NCBI GenBank assembly: GCA_019671005.1
Contig: CM033723.1
Location: 16,941,254-17,005,253 of the forward strand
Length of the DNA stretch: 64,000 bases
Reading direction: 5' to 3'
DNA from: Hibiscus mutabilis
Lineage: Eukaryota; Streptophyta; Magnoliopsida; Malvales; Malvaceae
The notes beneath the pieces are model-generated. The model was given only the letters and a program-made list of their open reading frames with translations. It ran no database searches and was not told the origin of the DNA. This document shows, piece by piece, positions 46,194 through 57,663 of the stretch. Every line of letters starts with the position of its first letter. The first letter of the stretch is position 1. Made by a program: the position numbers and the translations under genes.

Positions 46194-46198
46194 AGGTT

Positions 46199-47320
46199 CT
46201 TTCAGGCTTGCTTCAGCCCATACAAATTCCCTAATAAAAATGGGATAGAGTGACAACGGACTTCGTTACGGGATTGTCGTTGACCCAAAAAAAGCATGAT
46301 GCGATTTGGGTGGTCGTGGATCATGTGACTAAGTCTACTCACTTCTTACCTGTATGTATGGATTTCACCATTGAACGGTTGGCTAGATTGTACATCATGG
46401 AAATTATAAGACTGCATGGAGTGCCATCATCGATTATATCTGATAGGGACCCTCGTTTCAACGCTAGGCTTCGAAAGAAGATTCATGAAGCTTTGGATAC
46501 CAAGTTGTATTTTGGTACAACTTTTCATCCCAGACCAATGGTCAGTCTGAGCGAGTCATCCAGATCTTGGAAGATTGGTGTTATGTTATAGATTTTGGCA
46601 AGAGTTGGGAAGAGCAATTACCGCTTGTTGAGTTTGCCTACAACAATAGTTTCCAATCGAGTATCAAAATAGCTCACTTTGAGGCCTTGTATGGGCGTAA
46701 GTGTAGAACTCCTCTTTGTTGGACAGAGCTTAACGAAAAGAAGATTGTGGGGTCAGAATTGATTAGGCAAACTGAGAAGAAGGTTCAAATTATTAAAGAG
46801 AGGTTACAAGCAGCATTTGATCATCAAAAAGCTTACGTAGATCAAAAGCGCAAGCACATTGAATATGAGATCGGTGACAAGGTTTTCCTTAAGGTATTAC
46901 CGTGGAAGAGAGTCATCCTCTTTGGGTGGAAGGGCAAGTTAAGTTCAAGATTTATTGGACCGTATGAGATCATGGAGAGAGTTAGACTTGTAGCTTACCA
47001 GTTAGCTCTACCACCAGAGATGACACGTATCCATAATGTGTTCCATGTATCAATGTTAAGAGATACCGTTCGAATCTTTCACAAGTGGTTTTATTTGAAG
47101 AAATCAAGATTAGTCCCGATCTAACATATAAAGAGGAACCGATATGAGTACTTGACAGAGGGGTTAAAGAGCTTCGCAACAAATGTATACCCGTAGTGAA
47201 AATGTTATGGAGGAACCACGAAATCGAGAAAGCCATGTGGGAAGTTGAGAAGAACATGAAGCTGCTTTACCCGCATTTATTTTCCAAAGGTAAATTTCGA
47301 GGACAAAATTTTCTTTAAGG
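46199..47320 (+). pseudogene. Integrase core and chromodomain tail of the Del element
   Basis: It resumes the split integrase. WDRVTTDFVTGLS carries the first catalytic Asp, SIISDRDPRFNAR the second, and the Q-S-E-R block with the catalytic Glu follows only after a one-base frameshift at FHP (about 46530). Next are VEFAYNNSFQSSIKIAHFEA, LYGRKCRTPLCWTE, GDKVFLKVLPWKR and RFIGPYEIMERV. The tail after 47120 holds stops but reads RGVKELRNKCIP and WRNHEIEKAMWEVEKNMKL, a chromodomain-like segment typical of the Tekay clade, ending YPHLF just before the PPT. Confidence 0.9.
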
Positions 47321-47330
47321 AAGGAAGAGT
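47317..47330 (+). other. Polypurine tract of the Del element
   Basis: AAGGAAGGAAGAGT directly before the 3' LTR. Confidence 0.8.
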
Positions 47331-48212
47331 TGTAATGACCCAGGTTTTGGGTTCAACCGAGGTATGAGCCTTACTTTTGGATCAACCTAATGGGCCTTTA
47401 GGGGCCCTATTGGGCTTATTCCTTATTGTTGGGCTCAATTGGTTATTGTGAGATTAGTTTTAAGAAAGGTTGAGTGGGGGTATTATGGTAAATACTTAAT
47501 TGCTGAAGAAGAGAAGGGAATGACTTTAATTTCTGCAAATGCAGAAAATGGTGAAGTCACCTAGTTTTATTGTCCATTCCACTCTTTTAAACCCATTCTT
47601 CAACCCAAAACCCCATCACCAAAGGTAGAATCTTGAGGCTTAGCTTTGCAAATTTCGTTTGGCTGGTTGAGGGAAGTTTTATCAGCATTCAATGATCTCT
47701 AATTCAAGGTGAGTTTGGTTTTAAATGGTAGAGGTTGAAATCTTGATGGTGGTTGGTGGAGAAGAACGAGAATAAGGCGTTGGAGGCTCCAATCTTGGGA
47801 TAATTTGTGTTTTTAGCTTCATAAACTTCCCACTAGTGTTTTAACACGTTTACCACCCATCTTTTGTAGTCAAGAAACTTGGTGAGCACTCTAAGGCTCA
47901 AGCAAGGGTAAAGCTTTAAATCAAGGATAGTAAAGGTTGCTGGTGTTTTTGAAGAAGGTTAGTACACTTCCAATTCCTTGTTTCCTACATATCATAAAGA
48001 TAATTGCTTTGTATGTCATTTTGGTGATTTAAGTATGTTTGAATGATCTTGATGGATGTTGATGGCAAAATCTAAAATTGATGTTAATAACTTGTAAAAC
48101 TAGTAAAATCCAAATCTAAACACCTTTCATAAATTGTAGGTTGAGTTTTAGGGGTTACCAAGTTAGTTTGGGGGTTAAAGATAAGAAATTTGAACCCCAT
48201 ACCTAGAAATCT

Positions 48213-48630
48213 GGGTTCTCGTACCAGTACAAGGTGGTTTGATACATGTACCCTTCTCTAGGGAAGGAGTTGAGTTATGAATGGCGTACCGGTACGGCTT
48301 TTCGAGTATCGGTACCCCTAGCTTAAATATAATTCCAATAGCATTTTTGCGTATCGGTACGCTAGGGCGCGTATCGGTACTACTGTTCTATTCCTTGAGG
48401 AAGGCTTTCAGGTACCGGTACTCAATGGTGAGGGTACCAGTACGAGTGAGAATCGATATAGGGTAATTTATGTATCGATATCGAGTACCGATACGGAGGT
48501 AAGCGTATTGGTACGGCTAGATGATTTATTTCTTTCGAACCTAATTTGAGTATCGGTACTCGTAGAAGAGTACCGGTACCTAGAGGGGCATACCAATACC
48601 CATATATGAGTATCGGTACTCGCTGGGCAA
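48213..48630. repeat. Cluster of near-palindromic GTACCGGTAC decamers
   Basis: About fifteen variants (GTACCGGTAC, GTATCGGTAC, GTACCAGTAC, GTACCGATAC, GTATTGGTAC) lie in about 420 bp, often embedded in GAG...CTC. The first few also survive in the shortened 5' LTR (34919-35015). Confidence 0.85.
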
Positions 48631-48894
48631 TCTGCCCAAGAAATTTGAGGTTTTCTTCGGGGGTGTCTTAATTCGAGGTAAAGGTCCCAATGGGTCCCTA
48701 GAGGTATAAAATGCATTGTAAAACTGAGAAACCTGATGTCCAACCCCATATATGAATAAATGAGAATAAAATGGGTCTTAGACTTGTGTAATTCGTGTAA
48801 TGGTACTGTAATGTTGAGTGGTGCCACGTGAGCACTTGGTTGATGGGATCTGGATGGCCAAGAATGTGTTGCAACACCATGGTATGATGAGCGG

Positions 48895-49085
48895 ATGGAG
48901 GTTACCGATGCTATGTAACTTGAGCCTCATCCGTATGTGCTCGAGAGATAATTCCGAGCAGGGTCTATATTCCGATGCTATGTGATTCGGCCTCACCCAG
49001 GGTGTATGTTCCGATGCTATGTGACACGGCCTCACCCGGAGTGTATGTACCGATGCTATGTGACTCGGCCTCACTCCCGAATGGT
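48895..49085. repeat. Short tandem repeat CCGATGCTATGTGAC in the 3' LTR
   Basis: Four copies of a roughly 50-bp unit with CCGATGCTATGTGAC..GGCCTCACCC. The same array is in the 5' LTR (about 35050-35225). Confidence 0.8.
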
Positions 49086-49643
49086 ATGGTATATGGGGCC
49101 TTGTGAGCTCTTAATTGATTTGATGATTGATTATGTTGATCCTATGTGTTTAGGAGATCAGAGTAGCGCCACTTGATATTCATACTGCTTAATAATTGTT
49201 TGACTACATGCTTGTGTTTATGATTTGCAGAAGCATAGTAGAATAAAGGTGTATCCACTGAGCTTTCGAGCTCGGCGTTTGGAATTGTTATTTCCTTGCG
49301 CAGGTCTTTAGGTTGCTGCGTGCTTGCAAGGAGCAATCGGAGTAGGACTTCAGTACATCGATATGCGAAGAGTACAATACTTAGATTTGTAGAGGCAATG
49401 TATTCATAGGACCCTTATGTTTTGTATCTGTAACTCATTTTGATCTATTTTCCATATCGAATGTTTTAACTTATTATGTTTTAAATTGGAGCTCCAAAGT
49501 AACATTTGAATATTTTTATAACTCTTTTAAATTCATATGGTTTATGAAATTATGGATTTGGGCTAAACTCGCTCGCAAATTTTCATTTAATGGGTTTGGG
49601 CTTGAGGCCCAATGTGACACCGGATTTAGGGTGTTACAACCTG

Positions 49644-50225
49644 AGTTTAATGGCTTAGTCTACAAGTGTCCGTGAGTTATTCAAATTTAAATCCGGACAC
49701 ATATACTATATTGTGTTCGAATACAATTATAAAAACTAACATTTTGTGGTTCGGAGCTCCCGTTTTCTTATGCTTGTTTGCCCATTTATCTACCTAAACT
49801 CTGCTTTATAGTTCTCTTTTTGTGTGGACTTGTTCACTTGAATCTGGGTTGGTTCTATTTCCATTCGAATTCAAGGAGAAATTATAGCTTTATTTCCATA
49901 TTGAAGTAAGGACCTTTCGTGGGATTTCTTTGCTTGGGCTTCTTCGCACTTAGTTTATTCAATAAAACCCACTTGTTTATTTGATGATGGTGTAACTATG
50001 GATGATATGTCATTGTATTATAATATGCTTCATTAATTAACACTCTGAAAAATGAAAAATAATCATTTCTCTTATTTTCGTTTCCTAAGTTTCTTTTTTT
50101 TTATAAGTACAAATTGCTGTTTTCAACAATGTTTTTTCGATTTGACATCTCCTATGTTATTTAGTGTAGCATGTAATTTGGATATATTGATAAAGTAGGG
50201 GGTCATAAAACTTTGTTGTGAGCTT
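49644..50225. other. Spacer including the segment shared with 29470-29640
   Basis: 49758-49920 repeats landmarks of 29470-29640. No coding feature was recognised here. Confidence 0.45.
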
Positions 50226-50450
50226 TTGGATATGAAAGATGTTGTGAAGAACTTTTGTGGTAATAGACGTGCAAAATACTTGGCTTTCTTAAGGGATTAT
50301 CGTGCAAGATCTCTGGAGAAAATCGATGTTCTTTTGGTAGAACATAAAGCTAAAGAGAAAAACTTATTTGAGCTAAAGTGTGGAGATTCTTCAATTGAAT
50401 CATCCTTATTTAAGTATTTGTTTTTGTCAACAATCTTTAGAGCAAGTTGA
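50226..50450 (+). CDS. Unidentified open frame, possibly an exon of a decayed gene
   Basis: A 74-codon frame rich in charged residues (MKDVVKNFCGNRRAKYLAFL, RDYRARSLEKIDVLLVEHKA, KEKNLFELKCGDSS) with codon-like composition in AT-rich DNA. A frame continues weakly past 50450 (QQSLEQVDKSSQLTPFPLL) with stops. It is not recognised. It may be the remains of a gene overlapping the shared segment upstream. Confidence 0.35.
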   Translation: MDMKDVVKNFCGNRRAKYLAFLRDYRARSLEKIDVLLVEHKAKEKNLFELKCGDSSIESSLFKYLFLSTIFRAS

Positions 50451-50781
50451 TAAAAGCTCTCAGTTGACACCTTTCCCTCTCTTAAGTTGTGGGTTCTAGA
50501 CTCATTAGGAGCAAATTTCTCTTTCCCGTCCCCAAGTAGAAATTGTTCAAAAAAAGGTCCTTGTTTCTAGAAAGGAAGACAATGCTCCATGATCAGCTTA
50601 TTGAGGTTGCTGAACCGCCTGCAATGAGTGCTAATGAACATAAATGACATTATATGGCTTAATGCTTCAGGATTAGGGCAGAATCAGAAAATTTAATTTG
50701 GTATCATAATTTAAATTCTATGAAGAGATTTTTTTTTTTAATAAATGGAAACAAATAATGGATGTCAATTTTTTAAGGGCG

Positions 50782-51837
50782 TCAGGATGTGTAATTCTTA
50801 ATATCCATCACGAGCTTGTCGATCATTGACCCTTGAGGCACCTGAAATAACAGAAAGTTTTCCATGTTAGTTTTACTTTAAAAAATCGAAACTAATGAAC
50901 AAGTTGATAAGGGCTCCGCAACACTAAAGCATCAATGTCTGTAAACATTCCGTGTTATAACTGTTTCATAGCAGAATAAAACTTCACCTTTCTCTTTCGT
51001 AAAAGAGGGATCACATCAACCTTAAGTCCTGGAAGGAATCCAACAGTCAATACAATACCAGTATTTACAGGAACTTCGTCACCAGTATCACCAATCCACT
51101 TAACCTGCCATTTCGTAAGCCAGAATTAAAAAAAAAAAAAAACACACATAAAAAGTTCATCATCATAGTGATGATAGAATAGGGAAGTACTTTAAAATAG
51201 AAAAAGAAAGAACAAACCTCTCTAAATTCATGAGTAAGTGCATCTCGTCCAAGAATTCCTTTAACAGAGGATAAAATAATCGGCGTTGTTGATCCCAATT
51301 TTTTTAACATCTGCCCAAGGAACAAAATGTTTAAAAATTTCGGGAAAATTAACTTCAACCCAATAAAGAGAGGGGAAAAGTTTAAGTTTTTAGAGTTCAT
51401 ACGAATTGGAGAACATCCTTGAATTCAAATCCAGGGCCAACACTTGCAATAGCAAAATGGGGTCGAATTGGCTCCGACATAACCTTGTCAAAAACCTCTT
51501 GTAAAGCAACCTATTCGAATATTTACAAACAAAAATTAGCAAAATAATATTAAGAAAATGGGGTCGAATTGGGAATTAAAAGAAAAAGGGTAGAGAGAGA
51601 GAGAGAGACAAGAGGCAGAGAGTTGAGGGAGATAGCGGAGGAGAGCTTAGGGCGGGAGAGAATGTGAGAGCAAGCAGCGTTCCAGGCCTTAGAGACGGTG
51701 GCAGCGGAAGCGAAAGAGGTGGCCGGTAGTCTTGAAAGTATGTTTTGAAGAAGATCATCGTTGATCAAAGAAAACCCGATGATTTGCATGAGTCTGGGTG
51801 TTGCTAAACAAGGTGATGATTGGTTCCTATTCTCCAT
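50782..51837 (-). pseudogene. F-box/FIST-domain gene, 3'-truncated
   Basis: Five in-phase exons on the minus strand: 51837-51610, 51510-51403, 51310-51218, 51104-50988 and 50841-50782. Exon 1 carries an F-box (LINDDLLQNILSRLPATSFA, then VSKAWNAACSHILSRPKLSS). Exons 2-4 read EVFDKVMSEPIRPHFAIAS, GILGRDALTHEFRE and GIVLTVGFLPGLKVDVIPLL, matching the N-terminal FIST region of plant F-box proteins like Arabidopsis At5g63520, which are thought to act as SCF ubiquitin ligase subunits. Exon 5 reads VPQGSMIDKLVMDIKNYTS and then meets TGA exactly where the family continues for several hundred residues. No FIST C-terminal part is seen to the left. The exon 1 donor (GTCTCT) is weak. Confidence 0.82.
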
Positions 51838-53560
51838 TGAAGGGCTTAAGTGGTGGAAGACTCAAATCTCAATAAAAAAGTTTCTTGTTTTCTTTGTTGG
51901 CTTCAGCTTCACTCTATACCTTTCTTAATTTTCTTTTTTATAATGAATTAAAAATAAGATTTTATGAGTAATAAAATAATATTTTCGAAAGTCATATATA
52001 TGATTTTAATTCATTTTAATACATGGATAGTTAATTGATATGTTGATAATAAAATATTTTAACACAAAATTTCAAATTGTAATATGTTTGTACGGTCATA
52101 CTATTAAAAAATTATATTAATAAATATATATTATTTTATAATTATGTCAAATAATTCAAAAAATTTATAACATTTATTATTATTATTATTATCTTTTCTT
52201 TAATACTTATTAAAGATATAAAATGATTTTAATAGTTTTTAATTATTTACGTACACATTTTTTTATCAATTTAATCATTAATGTGTAAAAATAAAAATGT
52301 AAAATTATAAAAGAATATATAATTATAAAAATATTGTTAAGATTTTATTAAAATTTTAATATTAAACTAAAACTAAAACTTCTTTCTTCATTGCAGTCAA
52401 AATATAAAAATAAATAAATCAAAGAAGAGAGGATTTTGCTTGTTAAAAAAACAAGTGTGAAAATTGGATCGAAGAAGCTGAAGTAAACAAGGAAGATAGA
52501 ATATAAAAGTACATTGAAGAAATGTATGAAGAAGACTCGTGTTAATTACTATGACCCGTTTATACGAGCGAAGAAGAAGGTTGAGAGTAGATTGGACAAA
52601 ACTCAAATTGACTCAGAAAAATTAATTTTTTTTTCGAATTATTCGAGTCAACTCGAATTACTTGAGTGAATTTGAGTTCGAGTTGAGTTTAATTTTTAAA
52701 AGTTTAAAAAATCAAAATTCATAACGACATCGTTTTTAAATATTGGCCTTTAGTTATGTTGCGCGTTTTATTTTTTGGGAAGTGACATGATTTTTGTTCT
52801 CCCTTATTCAGTTCTTCATCATGTGAACTGATAATCCCTTAACCTAAATTCCCCATTTTCTAAACCTAAATTTTCAAATAGTTTTGTTTGTTGGCTGATG
52901 TTGTTGCATTCAGGCTTCAGTTTCACAACGAAAACGTTGGGCGGTCATCGAAGAAAGTCTTTCAAGTTCGAGGTAAGATTTTTTCCTTCAATTTTTCGTT
53001 GAACTGAGAAAGTAATTTTTTTTCTTTGATATTCCTTGTCAGTAAGAGCCTCTTTATTTTGTGATATTTTTTTCTTTGATTTTTCGAACAATTTTACAGT
53101 GTGTGCATGATAAACACGCAAATGCCTTTTCATCTACTCAGTCTTAGCATCACTTAGAACCAAAATAAGATTGTTTTCTATAACCATGAGAGTTCTGTGA
53201 GCTATTCACAATGGTCTGATCTTTGCACTCTTGATGAATTGTCTTTTGTATCACTATCAAGTACAAGAATGTTGATTTTCTTTAGCCTACACTCCAGTTT
53301 TCTCCTTTTTCAATCATTGTTCAAAACATTCTAATATTAGTAGCTTTTACGGTTCAAAACATGTGACAACCAAAAAATGGACAGTCTAAAGTGATTCAAG
53401 AAAATGAAAAAACACGAAAGTAGATTTGAATCGAGCAAGGTGGAAAAAATCTCAAGAATTGATCCTTGGTTCAAACACCTGAACCATGACCTACATTACG
53501 TGCTTATAAAGACCATTGTGATCATACTTTGAGTTAGAGGGTTTGTATTCTAGTGTTAAT
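51838..53560. other. AT-rich DNA, no gene recognised
   Basis: It contains the presumptive promoter of the F-box gene (first few hundred bases). At 52620-52720 there is GAGTCAACTCGAATTACTTG-type DNA resembling the CTCGAG-rich hAT-like family, without ends. Small open frames lack similarity. Confidence 0.4.
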
Positions 53561-55009
53561 CTATTGTTCACGGAAGATCTTCAATTTTGATAATGCATGA
53601 TACAAAAAATAGAAAAAAATCAAGAGGTGAAAACTCGAAAGGAGTGTGATGACGTTGACGTTTTCTCTTGGGTTTGGTTCAGTTTGTGAAGGTAGTTTAC
53701 CTTGAGTCTCGAGTCGCCCTACCTTCTGGGCCAATTGACTCATTTGCTTGTCCAACTCTTGTAGATGGGCCTCGGTTTGGTTCTGATACTTTTCTTGAGA
53801 TATCACCAAACGTTCAACAATAGATTCTAGAGATGACTTCAGCTGTTGATAAGGTTGTCTCTGCTGGTGTGCTTGATTTGTCTTTGGTTTTGTGCGTAAT
53901 TAAAGTTTGAATGATCTTTCCATCTCGGGTTGTATGTATTAGCATTGGAATTATACTATCTCTGGGGAGGTCCGAGAAAATTGCCTACGGCATTTTGTTG
54001 CGCAACATCCTCCTCTTGTATCATCGGGCAATAATTCATTGTATGTTCTGGACTCGTGTATATCCTGCAAAGTCTAGTCATGACTTTTTTATCTGTAACA
54101 AGGGATTGAACAATTTCAGCCAATTTGTCAATTTTATGTTCTAATGAAATATTACTTACCTTGTGAACCCGCCGAGAGGATTCACTAGAAGGGCGAAATT
54201 GTTGGGAGTTAGCGGCCATCGTAGAGATTAGAGTTCTTGCCGCTGTTGGTCATGTTCACAAGTGCTCCTCCACTTGCTGCATTGATCATCTTCATTTCCA
54301 TCAGAGATAGGCCTTCGTAAATACTGAATAAGTGTTTGTTCCAATAGCCCGTGTTGAGGGCAATTTGCGCACAACTTCTTGAATCTTTCCAGTAGTCGTA
54401 TAACATCTCACTATCCTTTTGTTGAATACTTAAGATGCTCCGCCTTAGTTCGCTTGCCTTGGCCGCAGGGAAAAACCTATCAAGAAAAAGTCGCGCTATG
54501 TCAATCCAAGTTGTAACAGAATTGGAAGGTAGGTCAAATAACCAATCCTTTGCAATATCAGCTAAAGGAAAAGGAAAAGCGCGAAGTTTTATTTCGTCTT
54601 CAGATACTCTCTGTGGTTTTGTACTCAAACAAACCATATGGAATTATTTTAGATATTTATGCGGATTTTCGCTCGGCAAACCATGATAGGTGGGTAAAAG
54701 ATGTATCAAGCCCGTCTTAAGCGCGAATGGTGTTTCTCCATTCGAGAACGTAATACACAACAATTGTTGGTTATGTGGTGCCGCAATAAGTTAGCGAATG
54801 GTTTGATCAACGTCAGCCATCAAAATCTGTTCGTTGTCGGTGTACTCAAAGTGTGTTTAAGCTGTGGAGGATGATTCTAGATCACGTTCGAGTTATTGTT
54901 GTCGTAGTCTTCACTTCTTTTCCTAAAGTGTCTGTGCATGTAATCTTCGGGCTAATGCTTCAATTTCCGGGTTAAAATCTGCTAATTTGCTCGGATTCTT
55001 CTTGGTCAT
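53561..55009 (-). pseudogene. gag of an Athila-like gypsy element
   Basis: A start at 55009 opens MTKKNPSKLADFNPEIEALA, a usual Athila gag N-terminus. Downstream on the minus strand: KPQRVSEDEIKLRAFPFPLA, DIAKDWLFDLPSNSVTTW, KASELRRSILSIQQKDSEML, MINAASGGALVN, MAANSQQFRPSSE, then HLQELDKQMSQLAQKVGRLE and GKLPSQTEPNPRENVNVI. These blocks are the conserved order of Athila gag. Stops and frameshifts occur throughout. pol and the 3' LTR are missing, so the element is truncated near 53560. Confidence 0.87.
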
Positions 55010-55044
55010 AAATAAAAACAACTATATTAGTAACTTTGCCGAAG

Positions 55045-55062
55045 TCCCTGGCAACGACGCCA
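55045..55062 (-). other. Primer binding site of the Athila-like element
   Basis: The minus strand reads TGGCGTCGTTGCCAGGGA, close to the tRNA-Asp type used by Athila elements (TGGCGCCGTTGCCGGGGA as I recall it). Confidence 0.85.
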
Positions 55063-55066
55063 AATT

Positions 55067-56387
55067 TGACAAACATCGTATTTTGTCAAATAATTTAAGC
55101 CTTAATCTCAGATTAAATAAATAAAGACGTAGTATAGAGAAGAATGTGTCGGTCCACATGGAATAAGGAGTTGCTGATATACGGTTGTTCTGATTCTGAC
55201 TGTTGCAAAGTAATTTAGTGAATGAGGGTTTAGATCGAGAAAACTAGAGAATAAGTATAAAATGATTGCGAGAATAAATGAAGTAAAAATAAATCGATTA
55301 AATTAATTAGCCTCAAGCTTTTGCTCTGCTTCAATTCAAAATGATCATAGAAAACGAATTTTCACTCCGGATACATGCCGGTTACAGTCTACAAGGCCCA
55401 ACCCTCGTAACTTGTTTTTCTTTCTGGTAAACTGATAATCTAAAATCAATTTTTAGATTCCAGTTTTCTGGTTAGACTAACCTCGACTATCGCCGTTAGA
55501 ATAAAACAGTTTTTAAAATTTGGAAAAACCCGACTCGAATTATGTTGTCTTGATGAGAATCGAATCCGATCGCAATTTCCCTTAGCGAATCCGTCACTAA
55601 GTGTGTTCATAGGAAGTTGAAACCACGACTATCGTCGATCCTTTCTTTCAACTATAAATCTCAACAACAATCAAGTTAACGCTAGCTTTTTGAAGTGAAA
55701 GCGAAAAGATTTTAATAGAAAGGTCGATTGCCGATCTAAGTTTTCAGAAAATTGAGAATGTAAAACAAAGTTGTTAAGTGCTTTTAATTCTCACAAGGTG
55801 AATCGAAGCTTTTCTTTTAGCCTTTGGCTAATCGAAGAATTTAGCTAAGCATGATTATGGAAGAAATCATACTTAGCATTAAGAAGAAGAACTTAAAAGA
55901 ATAATGTAAACAGAAAGGAAATTTATAAAGCTTAAAAAGTAGAATCAAGCAGCCGAGAACCAGAGATAATCCTCTCTAGCTTGCCCCAAGGGGGTATTTA
56001 TAGTATCTTAAAACCCTAAGATGACCCTAAAATGATAAAAGATAAATCCTAAAAATATTTAAATTAAATACAAAAGATAATCCAAAGTTTAAATTTTAAA
56101 TTCGTTTAATAAGCTATCAAAATACGGCTGATAAGCCATCACCACTGTTGACGTCATCTTCTAGCATTGCTGACGTGGCGTCCAATAAGTCTTTCATGCC
56201 TAGATTCATGCCCACAAGCCCAACCTTGACTCCAGATAAAATTTACGGAATTTTACCTCTTTTCAGTATGTTTTTCCATAATTAAAGACCTGCACAAAAA
56301 ACACATAATAAAGTCCAAATTAGCATCATATTCTAACCATTAGAGGCATAATTGAAGATGAGATGGTGACCATTTAGCGACTTATCA
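55067..56387 (-). repeat. 5' LTR of the Athila-like element (1.3 kb)
   Basis: On the minus strand it starts TGATAAGTCGCTAAATGG at 56387 and ends at the PBS side near 55067. No second LTR is in the window. Confidence 0.82.
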
Positions 56388-57378
56388 CTTTCTTTCCTCA
56401 TTTACAAAAAGAAAAAAGAAAATTTCAAGTCAAGTCACGATATAACGTTCCTTTGGCGAAAAAGGACTATTGTTATATCTTCCGCTTCAAAGTTACTATT
56501 CAGAACAATAAACCACCTTACCCTAAGAACAACCTCACAATAAGATGTACCAATATTACTCTTGTAATACACTTTCTACCACTCACCATTTCCCCTTTCA
56601 CTGTCCACCAGTCTGATAATCGATAAATGAGATTACCTGACATATATAATTATTTCACTAGTGGAAGATTGACATGTTAATAAAATAGACCCATTTTAAC
56701 TTAACATCGCGTTTTATTAAACACCGTATTTTCTCCCACTATATCCTGCCAAGTGACACCAATGACCTGGAGTATATGATTGGAGTTTTCTCTAAAAAAA
56801 TGGAACCTAAAAAGAGAAAAAATAACCTTTTTAGGAAAGGGTAAACCACAGTCGAAATAACCCTTGTCAAACTCTCAAACCACAAAAAACTACTACCTTA
56901 CTTGATGTACATCAATCAATATTACTTTCTCTTTTTAATAATACAATAAAAATAAAATACAAGTATGACCATCAATAAAAAATATTGACATATATTAAAG
57001 AACATATTTTTCTTTTCTTTTTACTAGTTTTACGGTAGGAATAAAGTGAAAGAAAATTTTGAAGTTAGTTTTACTTGGGGCATGTTTGGCATTATAGTGT
57101 AATTACATGAAAATATAATCATTATTCTACTAATTTCACTTAAGTATAATTACAAAAAAAAAAATCTAATTTGCTAGACATATTTTACTGGCAGAGTGTA
57201 ATTACACACGCAACCATATCAATTCTCACCTTGCTCTTAAAGATTAAAGAGTGTAATTGGAAGACATCCAATTCTAACAAATCCATAAATTACGATAATT
57301 ACTCAAAAACGTCACAATTGTGTAATTATACCCAATTACACCTAAATCCACTTACCCGATGACTTTTTAAATGAACCT
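56388..57378. other. AT-rich spacer with possible MITE debris
   Basis: 57075-57360 contains GGGGCATGTTTGGCATTATA and repeated GTGTAATTAC(AC) phrases, as at the end of a MITE, but no matching right end. No gene seen. Confidence 0.4.
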
Positions 57379-57383
57379 AAATA

Positions 57384-57649
57384 TGTTACCAATCAATTCA
57401 CAAATCTAAAAAAAATGCAAAAAGATAAGATCGAAAGATGATAAGAACGAAGAAGAAAATCATATTCCAAAAAAAAAAGGATAAGACAACAAAATTTTCC
57501 CAAAATTAGACAAGCCCTATTCTAGGTGAATTCCCTTACTTAATACAACTTAAACGACACTGTTTCAAACCAAAATATAAAACTCAACTTATAACTATTA
57601 TTTATCTAAATGATTGCGTTTTGGCCCAAAAGTAAAAGACTCAGCATCA
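57384..57649 (-). repeat. 3' LTR of the Reina-like element
   Basis: Shares ordered blocks with 62072-62332: AATTCACAAATCTAAA, GATAAGATCGAAAGA, CTTAATACAACTTAAA, GCGTTTTGGCCCA and AGTAAAAGACTCAGCATCA. Confidence 0.9.
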
Positions 57650-57663
57650 GTACTCCTTTCTCC
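57650..57663 (-). other. Polypurine tract of the Reina-like element
   Basis: The minus strand reads GGAGAAAGGAGTAC immediately before the 3' LTR. Confidence 0.75.

Larger units (their letters stand above)
34462..49638 (+). mobile_element. Del/Tekay chromovirus, complete structure with 5-bp TSD, carrying a nested element
   Basis: ACCTG flanks both ends (34457-34461 and 49639-49643). LTRs are 34462-35795 and 47331-49638; the PBS is at 35801-35812 and the PPT at 47317-47330. Interior order is gag, protease, RT, RNase H, integrase and chromodomain-like tail, which defines a chromovirus. All parts have stops or frameshifts. The integrase is interrupted after its zinc-binding part by a second LTR element (38742-46193). 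Without that insert the element is about 7.7 kb. Confidence 0.93.
47331..49638 (+). repeat. 3' LTR of the Del element (2.3 kb)
   Basis: It starts TGTAATGACCCAGG and ends GGTGTTACA. It holds the cluster of GTACCGGTAC-like motifs (48213-48630) and the CCGATGCTATGTGAC repeats at about 48900-49080. Confidence 0.9.

Noticed and set aside
48281..49176. Repetitive open frames on both strands (TDTHIRVRP-like proteins)
   Set aside because: Products of the GTACCGGTAC and CCGATGCTATGTGAC repeats in the LTR, not genes.
51576..51758. Leucine/serine-rich frame overlapping the F-box exon
   Set aside because: A shadow in another frame of F-box exon 1.
57075..57360. Possible MITE with GTGTAATTAC phrases
   Set aside because: Only one plausible end was found, with no matching inverted end or duplication.
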